NCBI GenBank assembly: GCA_905221605.1
Contig: CAJNDS010002801.1
Location: 784,118 to 848,117, forward strand
DNA: 64,000 nt
Reading direction: 5' to 3'
From: Symbiodinium natans
Taxonomy: Eukaryota; Sar; Dinophyceae; Suessiales; Symbiodiniaceae
The position numbers and the translations under genes are program-made. Positions within the stretch are counted from its first letter, which is position 1, and each line of letters starts with the position of its first letter. Positions 47,101 through 56,138 of this stretch are shown piece by piece. Below the pieces are notes generated by a model that saw only the letters and a program-made list of their open reading frames with translations, searched no databases and was not told the origin of the DNA.

Positions 47101-48414
47101 TTTTGGGGATCGGAGTCCAGGGCTAGACGTGAGCGGATGTCAGAAGGCGCCAATGGCGACACCCCGAATCCCACATGCCCCAAGCACCACCACAGGTACT
47201 GTTAAGTAGGGTTGTTATAAGTAAGGCGGGTTTATTTGTGATTCCGATTCCTCTTCTTACTGACTATAGCCTTATCTAGGGCATGTGTGTTGAGTCTTGA
47301 GCCACAACAAGCCCGGCCTTACAAAATGCTGACCCTCCAGCCAAAGCTTGGCAAACCGAAGAAACACGGAACGACATCAGAGAGCACTCCAGACACCAAT
47401 TTAGGGTTTAGGGTTTAGGGTTTAGGGTTTTCATGCAAGCTCATGGGCGGACGGATAGGTACTTACGACAAAATGCCCAGCAAACCCTTGTTCACCCCGA
47501 GATCCCGAGAGCCCTCAGCGAACAAGAGCGGTGCGGAGGTGTCCGGTGCACTGTACAAGGGCAGCGAGGGCGGTTCCTACTTCCAGCGGCTGAAGAGCCT
47601 GAGAACGCATGGTGAGAACGATTTTGGGGTTTGGGGTTTGGGGTTTTGGGCTTCAGGGCTTAGGGTTTTAGGGTTTAGGGGCTTAGGGTTTAAGGGTTTA
47701 GGGGTTTAGGGGTTCAGGGTTTAGGGTTTAGGGGTTTAGGGCTTAGGGTTTTTTGGTTTGGGGTTGTGAAGCATGGCAAGTGGCATGCGGCCCTAAACTT
47801 TGAACCCTACTACTAATTGCCTAAGAACTGCCCAAACAAGAAAAGAGGTTTTTCATATAAGGGTCAGATAGGGATATTATCTACGGCTTTGAACTTGAAC
47901 TTAATGTTTGGGGGGGCTCTTAAGCAAATAGTAGCCCAAGCCCAACACGTGAAGGCACATGGGTTCCTCGAATTAGGGGAATGAAGTATGGAAGTTGGAG
48001 TTTGATCTGGAAAAACCGTATCTAGGGCACGTAGTAACCCCCACGTATAAGCAGCCATAAAGCTCGGAGTACTGGACCCCTAAACCCGAATCCCCTAAGC
48101 CCCAAACCACAAAGCACATCCTAGAGCTCCAACCACCTCAAGGATTGATTCCCCTAAAATTCGGATCATGAGCCTTGTGCTACTATACCTCCCTACTAGG
48201 GTCATTTGACCTGATCTACCCGGATCGTCTTTAGAGCCCCCAAGTTAAGTTTGAACAGCGAAGGCAAAGCGAGAAAGGCTCAAGAGGGCAGGAGAACGAG
48301 CGCTACTACCTGTGCCTTCGCAAGCGCGCGGAGGTGAAAGAAAAGTACCTGGGCCACCCTAAACCAAGACTTAGAACCCTAAATACCGACATCTGGGCTG
48401 TTTTTGGGGTTTAA
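27814..48414 (+). CDS. PPR-TGM fusion: pentatricopeptide repeats plus TrmB-like methyltransferase, about 30 exons
   Basis: PPR proteins bind organellar RNA sequence-specifically. TrmB-type enzymes make 7-methylguanosine in tRNA. Fusions of the two (PPR-TGM) are known from algae. Proposed exons: 27814-27904, 28056-28174, ~28353-28410, ~28600-28680, 29019-29125, 29221-29249, 29298-29389, 29523-29572, 29820-~29885, ~30377-30470, 31172-31234, 31908-31997, 32470-~32486, 32808-32853, 33181-33244, 34318-34390, 35116-35176, 36226-36259, 36958-37031, 37381-37449, 38413-38490, 39098-39153, 39572-39662, 40366-40428, 41699-41761, 42202-42263, 42905-42992, 43360-43425, 44875-44955, 45301-45354, 46380-46433, 46858-46938, 47440-47611, 48278-48414 (TAA if the last exon reads through). 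Phases match at most junctions from 29.0 kb on. A PPR exon may be missing between 29.9 and 30.4 kb. About twelve donors are GC. The exact start and the 28.3-28.7 kb exons are uncertain. Confidence 0.82.
29612..29655. repeat. (TTTAGGG)n at intron 5' side
   Basis: Six units soon after the GC donor of the exon 29523-29572. The same intron ends with CCCTAAA units at 29753-29778. Confidence 0.85.
31074..31148. repeat. (CCCTAAA)n array before exon 31172
   Basis: About ten near-perfect units 25 bases upstream of the acceptor AGAGCCTCAG. The intron after that exon opens with GTTTTAGGGG. Confidence 0.9.
31536..31665. repeat. (TTTCAGGG)n variant array
   Basis: About 15 units of the 8-mer TTTCAGGG with CTTCAGGG and TTCCAGGG variants. 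It creates artificial open frames (GFRVSGFQ repeats) that are not genes. Confidence 0.88.
32650..32725. repeat. Dispersed repeat, copy 1
   Basis: Shares GGGATAT and GGGTTTAAGAGGATC plus CAGGAAC, in order and spacing, with 35670-35730. Both are in PPR-TGM introns. Confidence 0.45.
33900..33998 (+). other. Open island inside PPR-TGM intron
   Basis: After a GGTCAG acceptor the frame reads TGIMRHRSGLWQGCVEIQR. The flanking exons 33181-33244 and 34318-34390 join in phase without it, so it is either skipped, alternative or non-coding. Confidence 0.2.
34107..34244. mobile_element. MITE-like element with 3-base target duplication
   Basis: Left end CCCTCAGGGTCCATGTACCT is the inverse of right end AGGTACATGGACCCTGAGGG, with further pairing of GTATATACTTGGGCC and GGCCCAAGTATACC. 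CTA flanks both sides (34104-34106 and 34245-34247), a plausible target-site duplication. It lies in the intron before exon 34318. Confidence 0.72.
35225..35370. repeat. AT-rich microsatellite in intron
   Basis: TATATATGCATAATATATATATAG-like and (AT)n runs inside the 35.2-36.2 kb intron. Confidence 0.8.
37486..37592. repeat. (TTTAGGG)n array
   Basis: About 15 near-perfect units soon after the exon ending at 37449. Confidence 0.92.
37734..37809. mobile_element. Short TIR element
   Basis: GGTTGCCCTTATACTACAGT at the left pairs with the right end, whose reverse complement is GGTTCCCCTTCTACTAACAG. The remainder is a short loop. It lies in a PPR-TGM intron. Confidence 0.55.
38515..38610. mobile_element. 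Short inverted-repeat element
   Basis: TAGATCCTGCACCCCCCCAA at the left pairs with GGGTAGTTGGGTGCAGGTAG at the right. A third partial copy (GATCCTGCACCCCG) follows immediately. Confidence 0.45.
38955..39058. repeat. (CCCTAAA)n array before exon 39098
   Basis: About 14 units with two CCCTAAAA variants, in the C-rich orientation, 40 bases before the acceptor. Confidence 0.92.
40205..40349. repeat. (CCCTAAA)n array with variants before exon 40366
   Basis: CCCTAAA, CCCGAAA, CCCCAAA and CCCTAAG monomers, ending 17 bases before the acceptor. Confidence 0.9.
42598..42798. repeat. Degenerate GACTTTTCG tandem repeat
   Basis: CTTTTCGACTTTTTGACTTC-like sequence recurs about 15 times with loose spacing in the intron between 42263 and 42905. 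No other region of the window resembles it. Confidence 0.75.
43013..43064. repeat. (TTTAGGG)n array after exon 42905-42992
   Basis: Seven units starting about 20 bases into the intron. Confidence 0.9.
44195..44700. other. Low-GC unique stretch in a PPR-TGM intron
   Basis: Starts with (TTCTAG)5 near 44203-44230 and then about 450 bases of AT-rich, repeat-poor sequence. I see no coding frame or RNA gene in it. Confidence 0.5.
44976..45062. repeat. (TTTAGGG)n array
   Basis: Twelve near-perfect units. GTTTAGGG at 44976 is itself an alternative GT donor 21 bases after the preferred GC donor of exon 44875-44955. Confidence 0.92.
45815..46190. repeat. Tandem repeat of a 60-90 base unit
   Basis: Five or six copies of CATTGTTCAGCACGAATTGG followed by AGAATTTGATCCATTTCGAC and a CT-rich spacer of varying length, in the intron between exons 45301 and 46380. 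Confidence 0.88.
46286..46372. repeat. (CCCTAAA)n array before exon 46380
   Basis: About 12 perfect units, then CTCAATGCCAG acceptor. Confidence 0.93.
46972..47073. repeat. (CCCTAAA)n then (CCCTAAG)n array
   Basis: Four CCCTAAA units followed by about nine CCCTAAG units, a homogenised variant block. Confidence 0.92.
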
Positions 48415-48951
48415 GGATTCGGGTGATCAGGGCTTTTGCTGGAAGCCGCGCGTGGCGCGCAGAATCATGCGTACCTTGCAAGGGTTGAGGCGGCCGTGCT
48501 TATGGCAGCTCGAGGTTAGCCAGCCAAAGTTGGACCCAACCCGCGTAGGGTTTAGGCTGTTGGGGTTTTGGTTTTTGGGGTTTAGGGTTTATAGGTACCC
48601 TTTACCCCCCATCAAGGTACACAGGTGCACACAAGCACATATTAGGGGATTTCAGGGGCCTGGTATGACCCGAACACAAGGCCCAAAAGCTATACCAGCA
48701 TATGGAGCTGCCGGCGGATGCGACCTCTCATAGCTTACATACAATGCAGAGAGAACTATTCTACCAACTGCTCCGGTCAGCATGTCTCGCATCAACCTTT
48801 GCCTAGCGGCAACTCCTTCTCATGACGTGCTTCAAGGAGTTGAGGAACAAAGCTGCATTTCCGCCGTAGCTGTGCCTGAAACAAGTAACAGGGCCTGGGC
48901 ACTGGGCGTTGTTGGGAGCCCCACTGCCGGGGAAAGCAATCCGTCCGTGCT

Positions 48952-51082
48952 ATGTGGCGACTGGTAGCAACCATCGTCGGCCTGCTGCTGGCGATCTTGC
49001 CCCTCTGGCCTGTCCAACACCACTTTGTCCTCTGGACATGCAAGACTTACAAGTGCATGAGGCAAGGTGAACAGCATGCCGAAGCAAGACCTGACGCTCC
49101 GTTCGGTGCAGAAGTTCCAGCAACCATCCCAGCAGGCACAAGCTCCACCGCAAGCGGCTCCCCGAGCAGCGGCGGCGGCGGCAGCGGCAGCAGCGGCAGC
49201 AGCAGCGGCACCAGCACCAGCACCAGCAGCGGCGCCACCAGCAGCAGCAGCAGCAGCCGACCCAGCTCGCAGGTCCCGCAGAAGGAGGATGTTACAAGCT
49301 GCAAGCATGATCTGTCTGGGAGGCTTTACCGCATTGCCCGCAACTATAAGGACGACTATGTCGCCACAGCCGGGCTGCTGCTGTTCGACGCCTTTCTGCA
49401 CGCGTCGAACAAGTTTGCATACGTGATCTTCAACACCATGGGCAGACGCCCTGATGGCCAGGCCTTCATCATCGGAAAGCAGCAAGTGGCCATGGCGCTC
49501 AATGTGACTTGGTCCTGCTTCTGGGTGTCGCCGGAGGACCCCACCCGTCTGCTGCACACGGCTACAGATTCCCAGTGGCAAAACAACACCTACAAAGGTC
49601 GAGGCGACGATCGCTACAACCTGGTCATTGTCAAGTGTGGCGCTGGGATGCTTGCTGCAAACGGGGCTTCGAGACCGCTGATGATGAACATCAGCGCTTC
49701 AGTTTCGAACAAAGTTCTGGCACGTTGGGAAAATGTTTTGGTCTGTCACGAGCAGCTCTCCCCCACCCCGATCAAGTCCGTTGTTTGTACCGGCTGTTTG
49801 CGTGAAGGGCGGAATCCACACTCAGGGGTGCGTTACGTTGCCAAGAGCATGGACATGTACATCAAGACCTGGGTGGAGTACAGCCTCCGGATTGGCTTCG
49901 ACCTAGTTCTGATGTATTTTGAGGACGAAGACCTGTCTGAGTTGGAGAGCATGCTGCGCCCCTACATCGACTCACACAAGCTGGTGCCTAAGATCTTCAG
50001 TGGGTGCACTTACTTTGTGATCTTTCTTAGGGTTAACGGAGTCGACTTGGGACTCTGGGAGCCCTGAACCTTTAGGGTTCAGGGTTTAGGGGTTTATGGG
50101 TTTGTAAGTGTATGGGTTTTAGGGGTTTAGGGGTTTAGGGGTTTACAGGTAGGGGTTTAGGAGTTTAGGAGTTTAGGAGTTTAGGGGTTTAGGGGTTTAG
50201 GGCTAATCCCCAAACCCAGGTGCTCGTCAGATCTTTCTTCGAAGGCATCACAGGGCATGGCTGGAGCCCACTTCTGCTTCCGCAGGACTGGGGCGCCTTG
50301 AGGGGCCCTGAGAGGGTTCGGGGATCAAAGCTCAGCACCCGAACCAACATTCTTGGGCAATTCTCAGCCAGTAGAGGACCCTTTAGGGTTTAGGGGTTTC
50401 GGGTTTCGGGTTTAGGGGTTTAGGGTTAATTCTTGGACAATACTGAGCCAGTAGACGTCTCAGACCCATACCCCGAGTCTGAGTCTACTGCCACCACCAC
50501 CTGAAGGAGAACCACTGCCTTTGGAGGGCCAAGGGCTTGGCGCGGTATGTCGCGCACAACGACGTTGATGAATGGGTGGACCTGAGTCCGCAGTACCCGA
50601 GCATCAATGCGTACATGGATCAGACCCTCGGAAGCAGCGACTATGCTGCCATAACCATCGCGGAGAATCGCTGGATCATTCCCGGGCCCGAAGGGTCGCG
50701 GGGCGGCTACAACTTTGACATATACCCTTGTGATGAAATTTGCCGCACTAGCGAGGGTGGGCGCAACAAGTTGCTCATGGACACGGAGCGTGTCCGTGGG
50801 TATGCGGTGCACGTCATCAACGTGCCATTGCAGGATCACACGACCGTCAGAAATGCACCTGCTGCCGAAATTCGCCTGGTACATTATCGGCTTGCAAATC
50901 TGGGCAAGGTCAGTGGGATGATTGTCTGTGGTGACAACTTCCCAGGCCCCTTGATCAACTCGAGCTATGCAGCATGGATGAGGGAGAGGTGCCCCAGCAT
51001 CTTGCCAAAGCTTCCCAATTATACTGAGCCGCCCCCGTTTTGGCGCAGACGACGGCAGCCCCGGATGCTGCTGGGGCCCTGA
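48952..51082 (+). CDS. GT92 (DUF23) family glycosyltransferase, type II membrane protein, two exons
   Basis: Exon 1 is 48952-49999 and exon 2 is 50484-51082 (TGA), giving 548 codons. The GTGGGT donor and TCTGAG acceptor join in phase. Residues ~5-22 (VATIVGLLLAILPLW) form a membrane anchor. A Ser/Gly-rich linker follows (residues ~60-105, from GGCAGC/AGCAGC repeats), then the lumenal domain. Family signatures: TWVEYSLRIGFDLVLMYFED (residues ~307-326), ENHCLWRAKGLARYV, and NDVDEWVDL with the DxD metal site at D376/D378. GT92 enzymes include galactosyltransferases such as C. elegans GALT-1 and plant GALS (established), but the sugar donor here is unknown. Golgi location is inferred from topology. 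A minus-strand open frame over exon 2 is its shadow. Confidence 0.85.
50068..50483. repeat. Telomere-like repeats and a short duplication in the GT92 intron
   Basis: TTTAGGGG variants fill the intron. TTCTTGGGCAATTCTCAGCC (from about 50351) recurs about 80 bases later as TTCTTGGACAATACTGAGCC, both followed by AGTAGA. Confidence 0.75.
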
Positions 51083-51837
51083 CACTGTAAGCAGCAAGGT
51101 TTTTCCCTCGTGAGGGGCAGCTTCAATTAGATCATCCCCCTTCTCGAACATCAGGTCTCTGGTGGGGGGGGTCACTGTGTGTCCCTCCGATATCGGGCCC
51201 GGTTCCGGACCTTTTTCCGTGACAGAGGGGGACTGTTCCCAAACAGGTCTGGGACGCTCAGCTGCTAGGATCTTTTCTGATGTCATTGTCTGTAAGACAG
51301 TACGAAAGAGAAGTCAAACCAGTCGTGGCAGGAATTACGTATCATGCCAAGTTGTTCCCACTAACTGCTGTTCCCGGGGGCGTCTTTTCCACGACGCCGC
51401 CTTGTAAGATTGTGTCGGCCGAGCAAAGACCCAGATGCCCCTCGAGTCATGGATGGCTTGCAGCGTGCAAGCTGGAAATTCCAGCAGCTGAAGCAAGTGC
51501 CACATCAAAAGAGCCCTGACAGAGAGGCTCTGTTCCCCGGGTGGAGGGAGGGCCAGTGAAAGCTACGGCGCATTGTTCGTGCGCATTTAGCATGAGTGGC
51601 GTGCAAAAGTTTCTCACTAGCTGCTGTTCCCGGAGGCGCCTCTTCATGACAGCCACCTTGAACCCCCCCAAATTCCAACGGTATCCACGTCTTGACTTCG
51701 CCTTCAGGTGTGGCATGTGATCCCTCCACGGCGGCGGGCTTATTCCGAGAGGGTGAGGGGCCGTCCTGGGTTTGCGCTGAAACCCTTTGAATACCAAAGC
51801 CTACACCCTACGGATCGATATCAACGAAGCCCATTGC

Positions 51838-51945
51838 AAACCCTAAGCCCTAAACCCTATAAACCCTAAACCCTAAACCCTAAACCCTAAACCCTAAACC
51901 CTAAACCCTAAACCCTAAACCCTAAACCCTAAACCCTAAACCCAA
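51838..51945. repeat. (CCCTAAA)n array
   Basis: About 14 units in the C-rich orientation, without a confirmed exon after it. Confidence 0.92.
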
Positions 51946-52365
51946 ACCCCCACCTGGGTTGTTCCCTGGCACGCAGGGAAGGCGCGCAGGAGAGTTGAGG
52001 GTTGCATCAAGGGCGCCTCCGTGAAAGCTGGGTGTCTCGCAGCAGGATGACCTCCCAGGTCCCCCCCGGTGATTCGGGAATATTCTGTAAGTTCTGTTCT
52101 GGGGAACCCACCCGAAACCCGAAGCAACAGACCCTAAACCCCTATAAACATGATACATGAGGTCCTTTTTCCCCCCTTTTTTTGGCGGGTGGGAACTTTG
52201 GACCCTCAATCCTGAAGCGGCTGGGTGGCTCTTCCGGCTTAGGGGCTCGTAGGGTTTAGAGTTGAGGGGCTAAAGCGCTAAACCCTACATTCAAAAAAAA
52301 AAATTCCTGAACCGTAGCAGGAGCTCCTGCAGCTTAGGGGGCTCCCAGGGTTTAGCTAAACCCCT

Positions 52366-52510
52366 AACCCCAAACCCCTAAACCCTAAACCCTACACCCC
52401 AAACCCTAAACCCTGAACCCTAAAAACCCTAAAAACCCTAAAAACCCTAAAAAACCTTTAAAACCCTAAAAAACCCAAAACCCTTAAAACCCTAAAAGCC
52501 CTTAAACCCC
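52366..52510. repeat. CCCTAAA array grading into CCCTAAAAA variants
   Basis: Units lengthen from 7 to 9 bases (AAAAACCCT) along the array. A short exon-like island (about 52530-52600, GLPRPGPQMLTARGLNMEI) follows. Confidence 0.85.
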
Positions 52511-52730
52511 CACATTCTTGGACACCGCGGGGTCGAAGCTCCGAGGTCTCCCGCGCCCAGGGCCTCAGATGCTGACGGCACGAGGCCTCAACATGGAGAT
52601 TTGGGGTATGGGGTGTATAGGGTTTAGGGTAAGAGGGTTAGGGTTTAGGGTTTGGGGTTTAAGGTTTGGGGTTTCGGGTTTCGGGTTTCGGGTTTCTGGT
52701 TTGGGATATAGGGTTAAGAGTTGCGAGTTT

Positions 52731-52731
<1 letters not shown>

Positions 52732-52767
<36 letters not shown>
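52732..52767. repeat. (GT)n microsatellite
   Basis: About 17 GT dinucleotides. Confidence 0.95.
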
Positions 52768-52768
<1 letters not shown>

Positions 52769-53203
52769 GGTAGTAGGTTCTGTATTGCTAGTGTGCTAAT
52801 TTTCAAAGACACCCAATTGTGTGTTTGTATACACATATACATCATATACGCACTCACCAACACTAAAACCAGTCATTGGGTAAGTTTTCTCCGCGGAACC
52901 ATACCAGGATAGGCTAGTGGGCCTTACTTGGAGGTTCATGGTTACTTCTAAGGAGGGTTATAAGAAGAGTTTAGGGTTTAAGGATTAAACAGTTGTTCTA
53001 ACCTTGTTTAGGGTAGGATTTATAGAGTTTAGGGTTTATAGAGTTTAGGGTTTTCAGATAGGGTGTACAGGGGCATAGGGTTTGGCCTTCAACCCTAAAC
53101 CTTTGAAGCACGACGCCCATTTCGGCTCTCGGGCCTTCGGCTTTCGGCTCCCTAAGGTCGATATGTGGCGTAATACGGTAAACTCCACAAACTGCAGCCT
53201 CAA

Positions 53204-53324
53204 TAGAGGGGCCGGAATAATTACTAATAGTCTTTCCTTATGGTCCCTTTATAATTATAGTAGAATAACCACCCCCCCCCCCCCCCCCCCCCGAAACCCT
53301 ATTCGCTTTGTTAAGGCCCCTATA
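53204..53324. mobile_element. MITE-like element, family A copy 3
   Basis: Best-preserved left terminus of the family: TAGAGGGGCCGGAATAATTA. It has the core TTTCCTTATGGTCCCTTTAT, an expanded C run (53268-53292) and a GGCCCCTATA end. Confidence 0.75.
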
Positions 53325-53329
53325 GTAAA

Positions 53330-55140
53330 CCCCAAGCCCTTGTTTCGATTTCGTCTTCGCAGGCTGGCACCTACCTCCTTCGGCAATTTGTCAGCGCACG
53401 GTCTCCTGGACCTGCAGATATCTTGTTAGGAAGGGTTTAGGGTTTAGGGTTTAGGGTTCAGGGTTTAGGGTTTAGGGTATGGGGTTTTGTGCATTTTCTT
53501 TTCTTATAGAGACAAAGCCTTCGAGTTTGTTTTGTAGAGACTGTAAGGCTTAGATTTTCGTCTTCTTGACAGTGAGATCACAAGGGTATGTTTTATGTTG
53601 TACATTCTTCGCGTGGATATAACGAAGGCCTTCTTCATATTCGTTTTATATGGAGGTTCTATTCGTCGTCATCTGGGCTTTCCCGCATAACTTCGCTGGG
53701 ATGTTTCAGGAGGACCAGATTCTATGCCCCTATATTCGCATTGCGGATGTGAGATGCAGAAGAGTGATCTAAGAGAATGATGCGGCGCCGTGTGTCCAGC
53801 AGAGCATCGAAGATCATACGTCAGCAGCATGGAGTGACTCATTCCTGCCTCTCACTTCCCATGCCGAGCTGTTGTCAATGTCTTTTAAAGGGGTAACATT
53901 TTCTTTTGGAGGGTTGAGATTACAGTGCCTGATCATGAATGCAGGAGCACGGATAAAAGCACGAACTGGTCTTCCCGACACGTACGTGTGCGGATTGATA
54001 AACGGCACTTCAGCCTTGCCGCCACGTCCTCTCAGGATGCTTGCTTCCACCACACCGAGAGGGTCTCTGGACCATTCAAGCAGACGAGTGACCCTGAGCT
54101 GACTTGTTCAGGGTTTTGGCATGTACCTTGCACCCCAACAGAGCTTCAGAGCCAGAGCCCTCGACTATAGATTCCTTCTTAGACATAAGCAAACAGAAAT
54201 GTAAATAAACGCTCACCACGCCCCCCTCCCGTAATCTAGAATTGATCTAGGTCCGAGGTCTTCTCAGCAACATGGGGAGAAGGGGAGGGCTGGGGGGGTC
54301 AATATCGAGAGCTTTTTCTGGAAAGCTTGCAATCAAGCAAGCAGGACCCGCCTATTATTTCATGTCATGCGTATATAAGGAATACGCAATGACTATACAC
54401 TACGTAATTAAGCTGTTACAATCCAGTTGGGACTTCGTGAGTGTTGAATTGAATGTTGTTAGTTTGCCTGGCAAAAAGCCAGTTCCCTGGACGGAAGTAC
54501 GTGTAAGCCCTAAACCTCAAGGATTTTGAGAGGCTTCATAATCCAGGGTGTGACGATTGGCTGAGAGGTTAAAGCTAAGGTGGGGACCCTTTGTTGGTGC
54601 AGCGTTCCTGCCTTGCATTGGAGTTCGCTGAAGCAGAGCACTCCTTGATGCATTTTCAGGTTACCTCGAAGCGCTGCTGCCATGAAACTCACTCTCGCCA
54701 TGCGTTCTGCGTTTCGACCTAGAGTTTAGTGGGAAGCAGCACTCGACAACCACATATCTGTACGAGCCTAGACTGGTGTCCCTGGCCAAGCATTGTCCAC
54801 CATTATGCAGCGCAGCATTCATTCAGCCATCAAACAGCCACGCCCTGTTCCTACCATGAGGACGCAAGAAAATGCAGCTCATCTGGCCTTCAGCTACATA
54901 TGGCCCATACAGAAGAGGGCGCATTCAGCTTTAGTTACAAGACTCGAATCTTAATCCAGAACACAGACGGCACTCATGCGCATGTGTGGAACCTCCTCTG
55001 AGGGAAAACCTGTTCCACACAGAGCACCACCGCAACAGTCTCAACAGTCTCAATGGCCAAGGATCCTGCAGATCTTCGAACTGCCGAGCTGCTGACCGAG
55101 TTGTTGGCAAGGTTGTGTGGTAGCATTCTTCGCAATGCAT
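53330..55140. other. Repeat-poor region without a supported gene
   Basis: A small TTTAGGG block lies at 53434-53480. The rest is unique and moderately AT-rich. A frame from ATG 54272 (85 codons, includes YAMTIHYVIKLLQSSWDF) is open but has no recognisable domain. Confidence 0.45.
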
Positions 55141-55254
55141 CTAAGCCTCAAACATTTTACAATTTTTTTTTACAGAAAGGGTTTCGGGTTTAGGATTTAG
55201 GGTTCAGGGTTCAGGGTTCAGGGTTAAACGCCTGAGCGCCCCGCCTCGGCAGGT

Positions 55255-55580
55255 CGCCTGGCCCAAGCCACGGGACGTGCACGTCGGCGGTCCAAGCGGT
55301 GCACCTCAGAGTTACCAGTGCAGTCTACGGAAAGATCTCGGGGGTTTAGGGTTTAGGGTTTATAGGGTTTAGGGTTTTTTGGGGTATAGGGTTTAGGGTT
55401 TAAGGCATTGGAGAGCAGCCAACCCGTAAACCTGAAACCTCGAGTCCGCAGCGCAAGTGAGCTTGGGGGACGTGTGTAGAGGCTTTCTGGAAGACCAATG
55501 AAGCCCTGTTTGCCCAAGGCTTGCAGTGTCTGCAGGCAGTGCAAAACCTTCGGTGCTTGTTTGCAAGTTTTGCTTGAATT
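55255..55580. repeat. Dispersed duplicated segment, copy 2
   Basis: Matches the 10550-10835 segment in order: GGGACGTGCACGTCGGCGG, TCCAAGCGGTGCACCTC, GTGAGCTTGG and GTGCAAAACCTTCGGTGC, here with TTTAGGG repeats inserted between the halves. Confidence 0.6.
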
Positions 55581-56048
55581 GGTGGAAGCAGCCCAGAAAC
55601 CGTAAAACCCTAAGCTTTTACAAGCCCCAAGACCCCAAAACCCTTTGAAACCCTTAAGCCCCGTAGCCATGAGCCCTTGAAGAGTTCACTGACCAGCAAA
55701 GCAAGAGGATGCCGAGATAATGGCAGGGGGCCACAGATGAAGGGGCTCAAAAACCCACGTAGATATAAACATAAGGATCCTTCTATTGGGGTATAAGGGC
55801 CCCTATGGGGGGGATTCTAAAGAAACCCTGGTTGTAGGATCCTTTTTTAATAGTTGTTTTTTGGGCCCCAAAAGGGTCAGCGGTGTCCCAGTTTCGGGTT
55901 TAGGGCTTTGGGAGGGTTTGACAGGGGGTGCTCCAAAAGCCACTTTAAAATGTTTCTTGGTGGGGAAACGGAAACCGACCTTTCTTGGCCTGCTTTCTTC
56001 GAGGCGAACTATGACAACCAACTTGAATCACGTCGAGCAAGCGTGTGT

Positions 56049-56138
56049 TCGAGTTACTAATAGTATTCCCTTAGGGTCCCTTTGCAATTATACTGTAATA
56101 GCCCCAAAAACCCTATTCTAATTGTTCAGGCCCCTGTA
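56049..56138. mobile_element. MITE-like element, family A copy 4
   Basis: AGTATTCCCTTAGGGTCCCT core and CTATTCTAATTGTTCAGGCC right end. The left terminus is shortened. Confidence 0.65.

Larger units (their letters stand above)
41699..48414 (+). other. TrmB-like tRNA (guanine-N7) methyltransferase (TGM) domain
   Basis: Class I SAM methyltransferase of the TrmB type. Motif I is VHLELCSGSGEWLCSQ (41699-41761). The ADWLACELRFDR signature, typically W-x-A-x-ELR-x-DR in TGM domains, is in 42202-42263. FQRFALRGL and LLVGDAKSIL follow (42905-42992), then VARLFINHPALWLHG (43360-43425), STHLLTLAFLRDA (44875-44955), TLTICTDNLAYGQWL (45301-45354), GGSYFQRLKSL (47440-47611) and ERYYLCLRKR (from 48278). 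All motifs occur in family order. The usual PEPP/PDPW proline pair after N-[FH]-P is replaced by PALW. The C-terminal SYFDRL-like motif is intact. Confidence 0.85.

Noticed and set aside
48832-49581. 249-codon minus-strand open frame with poly-Ala
   Set aside because: Antisense of GT92 exon 1. The Ala tract is the complement of the Ser/Gly linker codons.
50426-51286. 286-codon minus-strand open frame
   Set aside because: Antisense shadow of GT92 exon 2, where the + strand carries the family motifs.
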